From Lachnospiraceae bacterium (lineage in GTDB: Bacteria; Bacillota; Clostridia; Lachnospirales; Lachnospiraceae), in contig CAJTFW010000007.1 in assembly GCA_910575445.1 (NCBI GenBank), positions 157,126-221,125 on the forward strand: a stretch of DNA of 64,000 nucleotides, written 5' to 3'. This document shows positions 35,648-43,943 of the stretch, piece after piece. Position 1 is the stretch's first letter. Each line of letters begins with the position of its first letter. The notes beneath the pieces are model-generated. The model was not told the DNA's origin. It saw only the letters and a program-made list of their open reading frames with translations, and made no database searches. Both the position numbers and the translations under genes were made by a program.

Positions 35648-36059
35648 AAAGTTCCGCTCCAGCCTAAACAATGCCCCATATCTAGAAGCATTTCCGGCCA
35701 CTTTGTGTCCTGAAATCCTTCTGGGCATTGTTTTGGCTTCCGCTGTTTTTAAAGTTCCGCTCCAGCCTAAACAATGCCCCGTATCTAGAAGCATTTCCGG
35801 CCACTTTGTGTCCTGAAATCCTTCTGGGCATTGTTCTGGCTTTTGCTGTTTTTAAAGTACCGCTCCAGCCCGACCAATGCCCCGTATCTAGAAGCATTTC
35901 CAGCCACTTTGTGTCCTGAAATCCTTCTGGGCATTGTTTTGGCTTCCGCTGTTTTTAAAGTTCCGCTCCAGCCTAAACAATGCCCCGTATCTAGAAGCAT
36001 TTCCGGCCACTTTGTGTCCTGAAATCCTTCTGGGCATTGTTTTGGCTTTTGCTGTTTGT
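35648..36059 (-). repeat. Four tandem 103-bp hairpin units forming the ilvD leader
   Basis: Units begin at 35648, 35751, 35854 and 35957, each 103 bp, with only a few differences (unit 3 the most, e.g. GTACC for GTTCC and CCCGACC for CCTAAAC). On the minus strand each has AACAATGCCC...GGGCATTGTT around a second stem AGAAGGATTTC/GAAATGCTTCT (one mismatch), with AGGACACAAAGTGGCCG as loop. The promoter at 36066-36094 would start transcription at the array edge, so all four hairpins are in the ilvD mRNA. Overlapping 63-71-codon frames in the array arise because 103 is not a multiple of three and have no ribosome sites. Confidence 0.88.
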
Positions 36060-36065
36060 TAATAT

Positions 36066-36094
36066 TTTATCAAATATCATATTCTGCCATTCAA
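36066..36094 (-). promoter_or_regulatory. Promoter of ilvD upstream of the tandem array
   Basis: Minus strand TTGAAT (36089-36094), 17-bp spacer, GATAAA (36066-36071). Start of transcription would be about 36059, the outer end of the array. Confidence 0.6.
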
Positions 36095-36099
36095 TCTCA

Positions 36100-36258
36100 G
36101 TTCGTCAGGGGCAGATGTTCCTGCAAGACCCATTGAACGCCGTCGGCACTTAGCGAGCGCAAGCGGAACGCGCAGTCGCGAGCTTAGTACCGCTACAGGC
36201 GTTCATTAAGCGAGAGCGGGGTCTGGAAGGAACATCTGCCCCTGGCGAACGTCCTTTG
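36100..36258. repeat. Dispersed hairpin repeat, copy 4 (single hairpin)
   Basis: A single arm: a 22-bp basal stem (36100-36121 with 36229-36250, one G-T pair) around CAGGGGCAGATG/CATCTGCCCCTG, then AGACCC/GGGTCT and GAACGCC/GGCGTTC inner stems. Its interior is the same as arm B of copies 1, 3 and 5. It lies between the leuB 3' end and the ilvD promoter; the rest of that gap holds nothing else. Confidence 0.85.
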
Positions 36259-36280
36259 CATCGCACACCTATCGCCTGTG

Positions 36281-37363
36281 TCAAATTTTTTCTACAATCA
36301 GTTCTCCCATCTTCTGGGTCCCCACATATTCACACCCATCCGACATAATATCCCCTGTCCGGTACCCTTCTTTAAGCACCTTGCGAACTGCCTCTTCGAT
36401 GGCATCCGCCTCCTTATCCAAATCAAATGAATACCGAAGCATCATCGCCGCCGACAAAATCGTTGCAATCGGATTCGCCTTATCTTGCCCTGCAATATCC
36501 GGCGCCGAGCCATGGCTTGGCTCATATAGCCCAAATTTCGTATCATTCAGGCTCGCACTCGACAACATCCCTATCGACCCTGTCACCATCGACGCTTCAT
36601 CCGACAAGATATCCCCAAACATGTTCTCCGTCAATATCACATCAAACTGCGCCGGATTCATCACCAGCTGCATTGCACAATTATCTACATACATATGAGA
36701 TAACTCCACATCAGGATACTCCTTTGCCATCTCTTCCACAATCTTTCTCCAAAGCCTGGAAGAATCCAGCACATTCGCCTTATCCACACTGCATACCTTG
36801 CCGCGTCTCTTTCTCGCAATCTCAAATGCCCGCTTCGCAATCCGGCGAATCTCCGTTTCATTATAAGAAAGCGTATCCACCGCTGTTAGAACGCCGTCAA
36901 CTTCCTCTGTCTTTCTCTCCCCAAAATAAAGCCCGCCTGTCAATTCTCTCATAATCAACATATCAAATCCAGCTGCACTAATATCCTCCCTAAGAGGACA
37001 AGCTGCCCGAAGCTCCTCATACAGATATGCCGGTCTTAGATTCGCAAATAAATTCAAAGCCTTTCTAATCCCCAGTAGCCCCGCCTCCGGCCTCTTAGAT
37101 GGCTCTAGCTGATACCAAGGTGATGTCTTCGCATCCCCTCCAATCGAGCCCATAAGAACCGCATCACAAGCCTTGGCCTTCTCAATCGTCTCCTCTGTCA
37201 GCGGTATTCCATATACATCAATCGAAGCGCCGCCAAGCAAAAGCTCTGTATATTCAAATGTATGCCCATATACCTTTGCCACCTTCTCAAGCACCTCTCT
37301 GGCCTCTCTTACAATCTCTGGCCCGATGCCATCTCCAGAGATAACTCCTATTTTACATCTCAT
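36281..37363 (-). CDS. leuB: 3-isopropylmalate dehydrogenase
   Basis: Oxidative decarboxylation of 3-isopropylmalate in leucine synthesis. The ATG at 37363 is chosen because AGGAGG lies seven bases upstream; earlier ATGs (37369, 37435) are too close to it or before it. 360 residues with GDGIGPEIV, catalytic [12 protein letters not shown] and metal site [16 protein letters not shown]. leuA and leuCD are not adjacent; ilvD is upstream on the chromosome beyond the repeats. Confidence 0.94.
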   Translation of the reverse strand: MRCKIGVISGDGIGPEIVREAREVLEKVAKVYGHTFEYTELLLGGASIDVYGIPLTEETIEKAKACDAVLMGSIGGDAKTSPWYQLEPSKRPEAGLLGIRKALNLFANLRPAYLYEELRAACPLREDISAAGFDMLIMRELTGGLYFGERKTEEVDGVLTAVDTLSYNETEIRRIAKRAFEIARKRRGKVCSVDKANVLDSSRLWRKIVEEMAKEYPDVELSHMYVDNCAMQLVMNPAQFDVILTENMFGDILSDEASMVTGSIGMLSSASLNDTKFGLYEPSHGSAPDIAGQDKANPIATILSAAMMLRYSFDLDKEADAIEEAVRKVLKEGYRTGDIMSDGCEYVGTQKMGELIVEKI

Positions 37364-37395
37364 ACACATTCCTCCTAATCCTGCATCTAGTTTAC

Positions 37396-37422
37396 ACAAA
37401 AAGGCGGAAGTCCCCTTCCGCC
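37396..37422 (-). terminator. Terminator of yajC
   Basis: Minus strand GGCGGAAG, loop GGGA, CTTCCGCC (37403-37422), then TTTTTG. Confidence 0.85.
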
Positions 37423-37450
37423 CTGCTGTCTGCATCCTTACCGAATCCTT

Positions 37451-37750
37451 TTATCCGTTCTGTTTTTCTACCTCCTGGATAGCTGCTTTCTTCATTGGAA
37501 TACGGCAGTTGCGGTTGCTTCCGAACTCTACGATTACGTCCTCATCCGTAATATCAATAAGAACCCCATAGAACCCGCTAGTTGTCACCACCACATCGCC
37601 TACTTCCATCGAAGCAAGCATTGCCGCAAGCCTCTTTTGCTCTTTTTTCTGAGGTCTCATCATAAAAAAATACATCGCAACAATGAAAAGACCCCATACA
37701 ATCAATATCTGCAACATGCCACCACCTGCACCTGTACCTGTCAACAACAT
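37451..37750 (-). CDS. yajC: YajC, Sec translocase accessory subunit
   Basis: The 99-residue protein has one N-terminal membrane helix (LQILIVWGLFIVAMYFFMMRPQKKEQKR) and a cytosolic beta-domain (MEVGDVVVTTSGFYGVLIDI). YajC joins SecDF in the protein export complex. AGGAGG precedes the ATG. It follows tgt by 74 bases, the conserved tgt-yajC order. Confidence 0.94.
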   Translation of the reverse strand: MLLTGTGAGGGMLQILIVWGLFIVAMYFFMMRPQKKEQKRLAAMLASMEVGDVVVTTSGFYGVLIDITDEDVIVEFGSNRNCRIPMKKAAIQEVEKQNG

Positions 37751-37824
37751 CTCTATGTCCTCCTAAAAAAATAACTAATGTCTATTGTACACAATATTCT
37801 CCCCTACGGCAAGCACTTTTTATT

Positions 37825-38952
37825 TTATTTCCCATTCATTCCATCCAGCTTTTTCTTCTTATATTCCTGATAGCACCCCTTCTCAATCGCCTCCCGAATC
37901 TCTTCCATCATATGATTATAAAAATACAGGTTATGCAACACACAAAGCCGCATTCCAAGCATCTCTTTTGCCTTTAGAAGATGTCTGATATATGCCCTTG
38001 TATACCGCCTGCACGCCGGACAAGCACACCCTTCTTCTATTGGTCTGTCATCCAACTCATACTGTGCATTTAAAAGGTTTAATTTTCCATGATTGGTATA
38101 CACATGCCCATGCCTGCCATTCCGGCTCGGATACACACAGTCAAAAAAATCCACCCCGCGCTCCACAGCCTCTAAAATATTCGCCGGTGTTCCAACCCCC
38201 ATCAGATACGTCGGCTTCTCCACTGGAAGATGTGGAATTACTGCTTCAATAATATGATACATCTCCTCATGGCTCTCTCCCACAGCCAGACCACCAATCG
38301 CATACCCCGGAAGTTCCAGCTCTGCAATCTCCTTTGCATGTTCCACACGAATATCCTCATAGATTGCCCCCTGGTTAATCCCAAACAATAGCTGTTCTTT
38401 GTTAATTGTATCACGAAGTTCACAAAGCCGCGCCATCTCTGTCTTACATCTTTTCAGCCAGCGCGTCGTCCGCTCCACCGAAGCCTTTACATATCCTCTG
38501 TCTGCCTTACTTGGTGCACACTCATCAAACGCCATCGCTATTGTAGAAGCCAGATTCGACTGAATCTGCATACTCTCCTCCGGCCCCATAAATATCTTCT
38601 TTCCATCAACATGAGAGTGAAAATACACCCCTTCTTCTTTAATCTTGCGAAGTCCTGCCAGTGAAAACACCTGAAATCCGCCTGAATCCGTTAAGATTGG
38701 CTTGTCCCAAGACATAAACTTATGCAGTCCTCCCATCTGCTTTACCACCAAGTCTCCTGGTCTGACATGCAGATGATAAGTATTAGACAACTCCACCTGT
38801 GTCCCAATCTCCTCTAAATCCTCTGTAGAGACAGCCCCTTTAATCGCTGCCGCAGTTCCTACATTCATAAACACTGGTGTCTGAATCACTCCATGAACGG
38901 TATGAAACTCTCCACGTTTTGCATTTCCATCTTTTTTTATCAATCGATACAT
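37825..38952 (-). CDS. tgt: tRNA-guanine transglycosylase
   Basis: Exchanges G34 for preQ1 in queuosine-modified tRNAs. The ATG at 38952 (MYRLIKKDGNAKRGEF) has GGAGG upstream; the frame to 39018 runs into repeat copy 5. 375 residues: active site DSGGFQVFSL, nucleophile aspartate in FDCVYPSRNGRHG, zinc ligands in CACPACRRYTRAYIRHL...LHNLYFY. Confidence 0.95.
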   Translation of the reverse strand: MYRLIKKDGNAKRGEFHTVHGVIQTPVFMNVGTAAAIKGAVSTEDLEEIGTQVELSNTYHLHVRPGDLVVKQMGGLHKFMSWDKPILTDSGGFQVFSLAGLRKIKEEGVYFHSHVDGKKIFMGPEESMQIQSNLASTIAMAFDECAPSKADRGYVKASVERTTRWLKRCKTEMARLCELRDTINKEQLLFGINQGAIYEDIRVEHAKEIAELELPGYAIGGLAVGESHEEMYHIIEAVIPHLPVEKPTYLMGVGTPANILEAVERGVDFFDCVYPSRNGRHGHVYTNHGKLNLLNAQYELDDRPIEEGCACPACRRYTRAYIRHLLKAKEMLGMRLCVLHNLYFYNHMMEEIREAIEKGCYQEYKKKKLDGMNGK

Positions 38953-38972
38953 TATCTTCCTCCATTTAAGCT

Positions 38973-39594
38973 TATGATAGTGTAACTTTACTTTTGAGAG
39001 CAAATGTTTTTGATGCAAGGGACGCCCGCCACGACCTGGTAGATGTTCCTTCCAGACCCCGCTCGCGCTTAATGAACGCCTATAGCGGTACTAAATTCGC
39101 GACTGCGCGGCTTAGCGCCGCTTGCGCTCATTAAGTGCCGATGGCGTCCAATGGGTCTTGCAGGAACATCTACCAGGCCATGTCGGGCTGTGTATTGGCT
39201 TCGATATGTACGCTTCGGGCGGAACATTGTGTTAAAATCCGTATTTTTTCGTGCCTTACCAACTTCGATATGTACACTATAGACAGAACATTACACCTAT
39301 ATGCTCTACACAGTATTACGGGATAGTGGTTTATATCGTATCGGTAGCCGTAGTCAGCCAGGGCGGGAGGGCAGTAGGTTCCTGAAAGACCCATTGGACG
39401 CCATCGGCACTTAATGAGCGCAAGCGGCGCTAAGCCGCGCAGTCGCGAATTTAGTACCGCTATAGGCGTTCATTAAGCGAGAGCGGGGTCTGGAAGGAAC
39501 CTACTGCCCTCCCGTCCTAGCGTCCTAACGTCCTCCATACTCCAAAATATAAATTCTCATTTACATTCTCACCCCACCTAAAACTTTACACTAC
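38973..39594. repeat. Dispersed double-hairpin repeat, copy 5 (full length, longest)
   Basis: Outer ends GATAGTGTAAC (38976) and TTACACTA (39587-39594) are inverted. Arm A 39035-39177 (CCTGGTAGATGTTCC stem), arm B 39361-39517 (22-bp stem around GGGCAGTAGG/CCTACTGCCC). The spacer is about 60 bp longer than in copy 1 because a segment starting CTTCGATATGTAC is present twice (39199 and 39263, diverged). Fills the gap between tgt and aroC; the last 120 bases before aroC hold only A/T-rich promoter-like DNA. Confidence 0.87.
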
Positions 39595-39710
39595 CCCAAG
39601 CCTACAAAATCATTTACAAACCAAAGTATATTATATATACTAAATCCTAGTCAACAAAATTCAAAATACACGCACAGAAATCACATTCTATGCAGAATAG
39701 GAGTATACAT

Positions 39711-40811
39711 ATGGCAGGCTCTACACTTGGCACTATCTTTTCTATCACTACCTGGGGAGAATCCCACGGCAAAGGCATCGGCGTGGTTATTGATGGCTGT
39801 CCTGCAGGACTTCCACTTACAGAGTCCGATATCCAACCCTATCTAAACCGCAGAAAACCTGGGCAGTCCCGCTTTACCACCCCCCGCAAAGAAGATGACA
39901 AAGTCGAAATCCTCTCTGGTGTCTTTGAAGGCATGACCACAGGAACCCCCATCTCCCTGATTGTAAAAAATACTTCTCAGCGTTCTAAAGACTACTCGGA
40001 GATTGCCTCTTATTATCGTCCCGGACACGCGGACTACACCTACGACCAAAAATACGGCTTTCGTGACTACACCGGCGGCGGACGCTCCTCCGGCCGTGAG
40101 ACTATCGCCCGCGTCGCTGCTGGTGCTATCGCTGCCAAGCTTCTAAAAGAATTAAATATTACCATAACTGCCTATACCAAATCCATCGGTCCTGTTACTA
40201 TCGAATACGACCGCTTTGACCTTTCTAGCATGGAGCAAAACGCTGTCAATATGCCTGACCCTGTCGCTGCCAAGCTCGCTGAAGCCCACCTAGACGCCTG
40301 TAGAGCCCAAAAAGACTCCTGTGGCGGTATGATTGAATGTAGGATAAAAGGCCTTCCTGTAGGCATTGGAGAGCCCTGCTTTGACAAATTAAGTGCCAAC
40401 CTGGCCAAATCCATCTGCTCTATCGGCGCTGTCAAAGGTTTTGAGATAGGCGATGGCTTCTCTAGTGCCAAGGCATATGGCAGCACCAACAACGATGCTT
40501 TTTATATAGAAGATGGTGCTATCCATAAAAAGACCAACCATTCTGGAGGTATCTTAGGTGGTCTAAGCGATGGCAGCGACCTTGTTTTTCGTGCTGCCTT
40601 CAAACCCACTCCTTCTATCGCCTCTTTACAAGAGACGGTCAACAAATCCGGTGAACCTATCACCATCTCCATCCATGGCCGCCACGACCCTATCATCGTC
40701 CCCCGCGCAGTCGTTGTCGTCGAATGTATGGCTGCTTTGACTACTTTGGATATGCTCCTTCAGAGTATGACCTCCCGCTTAGACCATATTAAGACTTTCT
40801 TTCACCAATAA
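39711..40811 (+). CDS. aroC: Chorismate synthase
   Basis: Last step of the shikimate pathway (EPSP to chorismate, needs reduced FMN). The ATG at 39711 has TAGGAG eight bases upstream; the upstream ATG at 39690 has none. 366 residues with TWGESHGKGIG, GRSSGRETIARVAAGA and RHDPIIVPRAVVVVE. Single gene with its own terminator. Confidence 0.95.
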   Translation: MAGSTLGTIFSITTWGESHGKGIGVVIDGCPAGLPLTESDIQPYLNRRKPGQSRFTTPRKEDDKVEILSGVFEGMTTGTPISLIVKNTSQRSKDYSEIASYYRPGHADYTYDQKYGFRDYTGGGRSSGRETIARVAAGAIAAKLLKELNITITAYTKSIGPVTIEYDRFDLSSMEQNAVNMPDPVAAKLAEAHLDACRAQKDSCGGMIECRIKGLPVGIGEPCFDKLSANLAKSICSIGAVKGFEIGDGFSSAKAYGSTNNDAFYIEDGAIHKKTNHSGGILGGLSDGSDLVFRAAFKPTPSIASLQETVNKSGEPITISIHGRHDPIIVPRAVVVVECMAALTTLDMLLQSMTSRLDHIKTFFHQ

Positions 40812-40830
40812 TATGTACCGGCTACTAGCT

Positions 40831-40873
40831 AAGACGGCAAAGCGGCTATCCCATCCGCTTTGCCGTCTTTTGT
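40831..40873. terminator. Terminator after aroC
   Basis: AAGACGGCAAAGCGG (40831-40845) pairs perfectly with CCGCTTTGCCGTCTT (40855-40869), then TTG. Symmetric, so it may also stop transcription from the coat-protein genes. Confidence 0.85.
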
Positions 40874-40896
40874 GACAATCCCTAATTTATCACTTT

Positions 40897-41154
40897 TTAC
40901 AGCATAGATTCTGCCTTAAACAGCGACTTCACATGCTCAATCTCTTCTTTTGTCGCCTTAGCTGCTGGCACATAATAAGACTTTTCTCTCGCAATCTGAT
41001 ACAGCTGCTCCTGTGCTGTCTCTGCCTTATTTCTCATCTGTTTTAATGTCTGCTTTAACTGCGGGTTCTCGCTCTGCGTAATAAATTCCGCATACATCTT
41101 AAGCTCTCCGTTAATCCCCACAAGTGCATCGCTGACCATCGTCTTTTCATCCAT
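40897..41154 (-). CDS. CotF-like spore coat protein, 85 aa
   Basis: The 85-residue helical protein (DALVGINGELKMYAEFITQSENPQLKQTLKQMRNKAE) resembles the ferritin-like CotF/coat family of clostridia. It follows a second small relative by 14 bases. Probably expressed in the mother cell during sporulation; no sporulation sigma promoter was identified with confidence. Confidence 0.75.
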   Translation of the reverse strand: MDEKTMVSDALVGINGELKMYAEFITQSENPQLKQTLKQMRNKAETAQEQLYQIAREKSYYVPAAKATKEEIEHVKSLFKAESML

Positions 41155-41168
41155 CTTACTGACCCCTC

Positions 41169-41354
41169 CTATTTTAAGAATCCCATTAACTGCTGCTTAT
41201 TCTCCTTTGCCGACTGCGCTGCCTGCTGAAAATACTGTTTTACCTGTTTGTCGCTCGCCTGTTCTGCATATGCACACATCTTTGCCTGGCAAGTCTCGCT
41301 TCCGCCAATCAAATGGCGAAGATTCTGAACGTCTAATTCTGATAATTCTGACAT
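41169..41354 (-). CDS. Small CotF/ferritin-like protein, 61 aa
   Basis: From the ATG at 41354 (AAGGAGG upstream) the product has 61 residues: MSELSELDVQNLRHLIGGSE followed by helices rich in Ala, Gln and Lys. It looks like half of a CotF-type helical hairpin and pairs with the next gene. The longer frame to 41390 lacks a ribosome site. Function inferred from neighbour and composition only. Confidence 0.7.
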   Translation of the reverse strand: MSELSELDVQNLRHLIGGSETCQAKMCAYAEQASDKQVKQYFQQAAQSAKENKQQLMGFLK

Positions 41355-41444
41355 AAAAAATTCCTCCTTATTTTCCATACGTACTTGCAAGGGTAGTATG
41401 TGAAAATAAAGAGGAATTATTCTCCCAAATTCTTACGATTATGA

Positions 41445-42887
41445 TTACATCATGTCATCATAAAGTTCTTCATATTGTTTTGCTGAATTTTTCCAGGAAA
41501 AATCTACCTTCATTGCTCTCTCCACCATCTTATTCCAGGAACGCTTTTTATCATAATACACGGACTGCGCATAACGGACCGCCGCCAGCATCTCATGTGC
41601 GTTATAATTTGTAAAGCTAAATCCAGTGCCTTTCTCCTCAAACTCATTATATGGCTCTACCGTATCCTTAAGACCTCCCGTTTCCCGCACAATCGGAAGC
41701 GTGCCATATCTTAGGCTCATCAGCTGACTTAGTCCACATGGCTCAAACTGAGACGGCATCAAAAATACATCGCTTGCTGCATAGATCTTATGGGAAAGTT
41801 CTTCCGAGTAATAGATGCATGCTGCCACCTTTCCATTATATTTCCATGCAAAATGCCGAAACATATTTTCATAGCGCTCTTCCCCCGTACCAAGCACCAC
41901 AATCTGTACCTCGTCCTGACAAAGCTCATCCATCACACAGTCAATCAAGTCAAATCCTTTCTGGTCTGTCAGTCTTGATACAATACCAATCAGCATCTTT
42001 TTCTTATCAACCTCTAAGCCAAGCTCCTTCTGAAGTGCTAACTTATTCTTCACCTTATCCGTCTTGAATGTCTTCACAGAATAACACTTGCTAATCATGG
42101 AATCCGTCTCTGGGTTCCACTCTCTATAGTCCAATCCGTTTACGATGCCACGCAGGCAATTTGTACGTGCCCGCATCAGACCATCTAGATGTTCCCCATA
42201 ATACGGTGTCTGAATCTCCTTTGCATAGGTATGGCTCACCGTTGTCACATAATCCGAATAGACAATTCCTCCTTTTAGATAGTTGGCATCCCCAAATGCC
42301 TCTAATTTATCCGAAGTAAAATAAGACATCGATAACCCTGTCGCATCCTGAACTGCTGGAATATTCCAGATTCCCTGGAATTTCAGGTTGTGAATGGTCA
42401 TAATAGACTTCATATTTACATAGAACTCACCCTGATGAAAACTATCTTTTAGATAGACTGGCACAAGCCCTGTCTGCCAGTCATGACAGTGTACAATATC
42501 AGGCTGATACTCCACAACCGGAAGAATCGACAGTGCGGCCTTTGAGAAAAATGCAAATTTCTCCACATCCTCATGTATGTATCCATATGGTTTATCCCCT
42601 GCGAAATAATATTCATTATCAATAAAATAATATTGGATACCCTCATACTTCATCTCAAAAATCCCTACATATTGGCTTCTCCAGGCCATATCCATATAGA
42701 AACTCGTTACAAAATTCATCTTCTCCTTCCAGGCAGGAGCAATACACAGATAATTTGGAACGATGACACGTACTTCATAGTTGTCCTGGTTGAAGTATCT
42801 TGGCAAAGACCCCACTACATCTGCAAGTCCACCTGTCTTCACAAACGGCACACATTCAGACGCAATAAACAAAACCTTCTTCTTCAT
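41445..42887 (-). CDS. glgA: Glycogen synthase (ADP-glucose type)
   Basis: Elongates alpha-1,4-glucan from ADP-glucose (GT5). 480 residues with N-terminal KTGGLADVVGSLP donor motif, HDWQTGLVPVY and the C-terminal MPSQFEPCGLSQLMSLRYGTLPIVRETGGL block. Full length. glgB lies 8 kb away, also on the minus strand; glgC is not in the window. Confidence 0.95.
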   Translation of the reverse strand: MKKKVLFIASECVPFVKTGGLADVVGSLPRYFNQDNYEVRVIVPNYLCIAPAWKEKMNFVTSFYMDMAWRSQYVGIFEMKYEGIQYYFIDNEYYFAGDKPYGYIHEDVEKFAFFSKAALSILPVVEYQPDIVHCHDWQTGLVPVYLKDSFHQGEFYVNMKSIMTIHNLKFQGIWNIPAVQDATGLSMSYFTSDKLEAFGDANYLKGGIVYSDYVTTVSHTYAKEIQTPYYGEHLDGLMRARTNCLRGIVNGLDYREWNPETDSMISKCYSVKTFKTDKVKNKLALQKELGLEVDKKKMLIGIVSRLTDQKGFDLIDCVMDELCQDEVQIVVLGTGEERYENMFRHFAWKYNGKVAACIYYSEELSHKIYAASDVFLMPSQFEPCGLSQLMSLRYGTLPIVRETGGLKDTVEPYNEFEEKGTGFSFTNYNAHEMLAAVRYAQSVYYDKKRSWNKMVERAMKVDFSWKNSAKQYEELYDDMM

Positions 42888-42965
42888 GTTTCCCCTCCAG
42901 CTCGTAATCTAATGTAGTATTTATTATACCAAAGATTACATGCCTTTAAAAGGTATTTTCATGAA

Positions 42966-43766
42966 TTAACCATGTTTTTTATAATCCAGACGAATTTTAT
43001 CTGCAATCAGTGCAATAAATTCCGAGTTCGTCGGTTTGCCCTTTCCTACGCTGACCGTATAACCAAACAATTCATCGATAGTATCCATCTTGCCTCTGCT
43101 CCATGCGACCTCAATCGCATGACGGATGGCACGCTCAACTCTGCTTGGTGTTGTCTGGTGATTTTTTGCTATGGTCGGATACAGGATTTTCGTAATAGAA
43201 TTCAGCATATTCATATCTTCAACTGCCATCATAATTGCATCTCTTAAATACTGATATCCTTTAATATGAGCAGGAACGCCGATTTCATGAATCATATTGG
43301 TGACATCTGTTTCCAGATTTCGCTCCATATAATCCATCTTGGTCTCATATGGAACAACCTTTCGTATCTCTGTCTTCCTCTTTTGTCTGTCTGCTTTTAG
43401 ACTCTGAATACGGCTTAGCAACATCTCATGGTCAAATGGTTTCATGATATAATAGCGCGCACCCAGAAGAAATGCATCCTCAGTGATTCTCTCCTGGCCG
43501 ATTGCAGAAATCACAACAAATTCCGGCTTTTTCTGGATGTGAATGTCCTGACCGATTTTTTCCATTACCGTCAATCCGTCTAATTTTGGCATAATAATAT
43601 CCAATAAGACAATATCAGGCTCTTTATCTTTGATAATCTGGCACACTTCTTCGCCATCTCTTGCCACACCAACAATCTGAATATCTTCATCTTGGCGCAG
43701 GATGCCGTCTAGAATTCCGATCATTCTTTCGTTATCATCTGCAATAGCGACACTCCATTTACCCAT
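42966..43766 (-). CDS. spo0A: Spo0A, master regulator of sporulation
   Basis: The 266-residue response regulator has the acidic pocket ADDN, phospho-acceptor in [13 protein letters not shown], lysine in MKPFD, and the Spo0A-specific DNA-binding domain with [23 protein letters not shown] and [17 protein letters not shown]. Shows the organism is or derives from a spore former. A strong sigma-A-like promoter and a possible 0A box lie upstream. The usual neighbour spoIVB is not here. Confidence 0.96.
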   Translation of the reverse strand: MGKWSVAIADDNERMIGILDGILRQDEDIQIVGVARDGEEVCQIIKDKEPDIVLLDIIMPKLDGLTVMEKIGQDIHIQKKPEFVVISAIGQERITEDAFLLGARYYIMKPFDHEMLLSRIQSLKADRQKRKTEIRKVVPYETKMDYMERNLETDVTNMIHEIGVPAHIKGYQYLRDAIMMAVEDMNMLNSITKILYPTIAKNHQTTPSRVERAIRHAIEVAWSRGKMDTIDELFGYTVSVGKGKPTNSEFIALIADKIRLDYKKHG

Positions 43767-43845
43767 TTGTCATCCTCCTTTTCTTTCATTCCAACTGTCT
43801 CCTTTCTACAGTTTCATACAAAAGCTATCAGCGTTCACAGTCAGA

Positions 43846-43910
43846 ATTATAGGAAAAGTCCGATTTTCTTACAAGCAAATCCTATCGTGCAGATTCGATG
43901 TTATTCGACA
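43846..43910 (-). promoter_or_regulatory. spo0A promoter and upstream 0A-like box
   Basis: Minus strand TTGTAA (43869-43874), 17-bp spacer, TATAAT (43846-43851). Further upstream TGTCGAA (43910-43904) matches the core Spo0A box, suggesting autoregulation. The box is short and could be chance. Confidence 0.6.
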
Positions 43911-43914
43911 TAAA

Positions 43915-43942
43915 AAGAGCCGGGACGCACCCGACTCTTCTT
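43915..43942 (-). terminator. Terminator of the RND efflux operon
   Basis: Minus strand AAGAGTCGGG (43939-43930), loop of five, CCCGGCTCTT (43924-43915), then TTTTA; it begins within a few bases of the RND stop codon (43944-43946). Confidence 0.85.
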
Positions 43943-43943
43943 T

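Noticed and set aside
35682-36022. Several 61-71-codon frames on both strands of the tandem array
   Set aside because: They arise from reading the same 103-bp repeat in shifted frames; no ribosome sites, and the frame is not kept between units.
35648-36059. CRISPR array
   Set aside because: Units are contiguous 103-bp repeats with no unique spacers and no cas genes.
35630-36280. T-box or leucine/valine attenuator before ilvD or leuB
   Set aside because: No T-box core (AGGGTGG..CCGCG type), no leader peptide rich in branched-chain codons.
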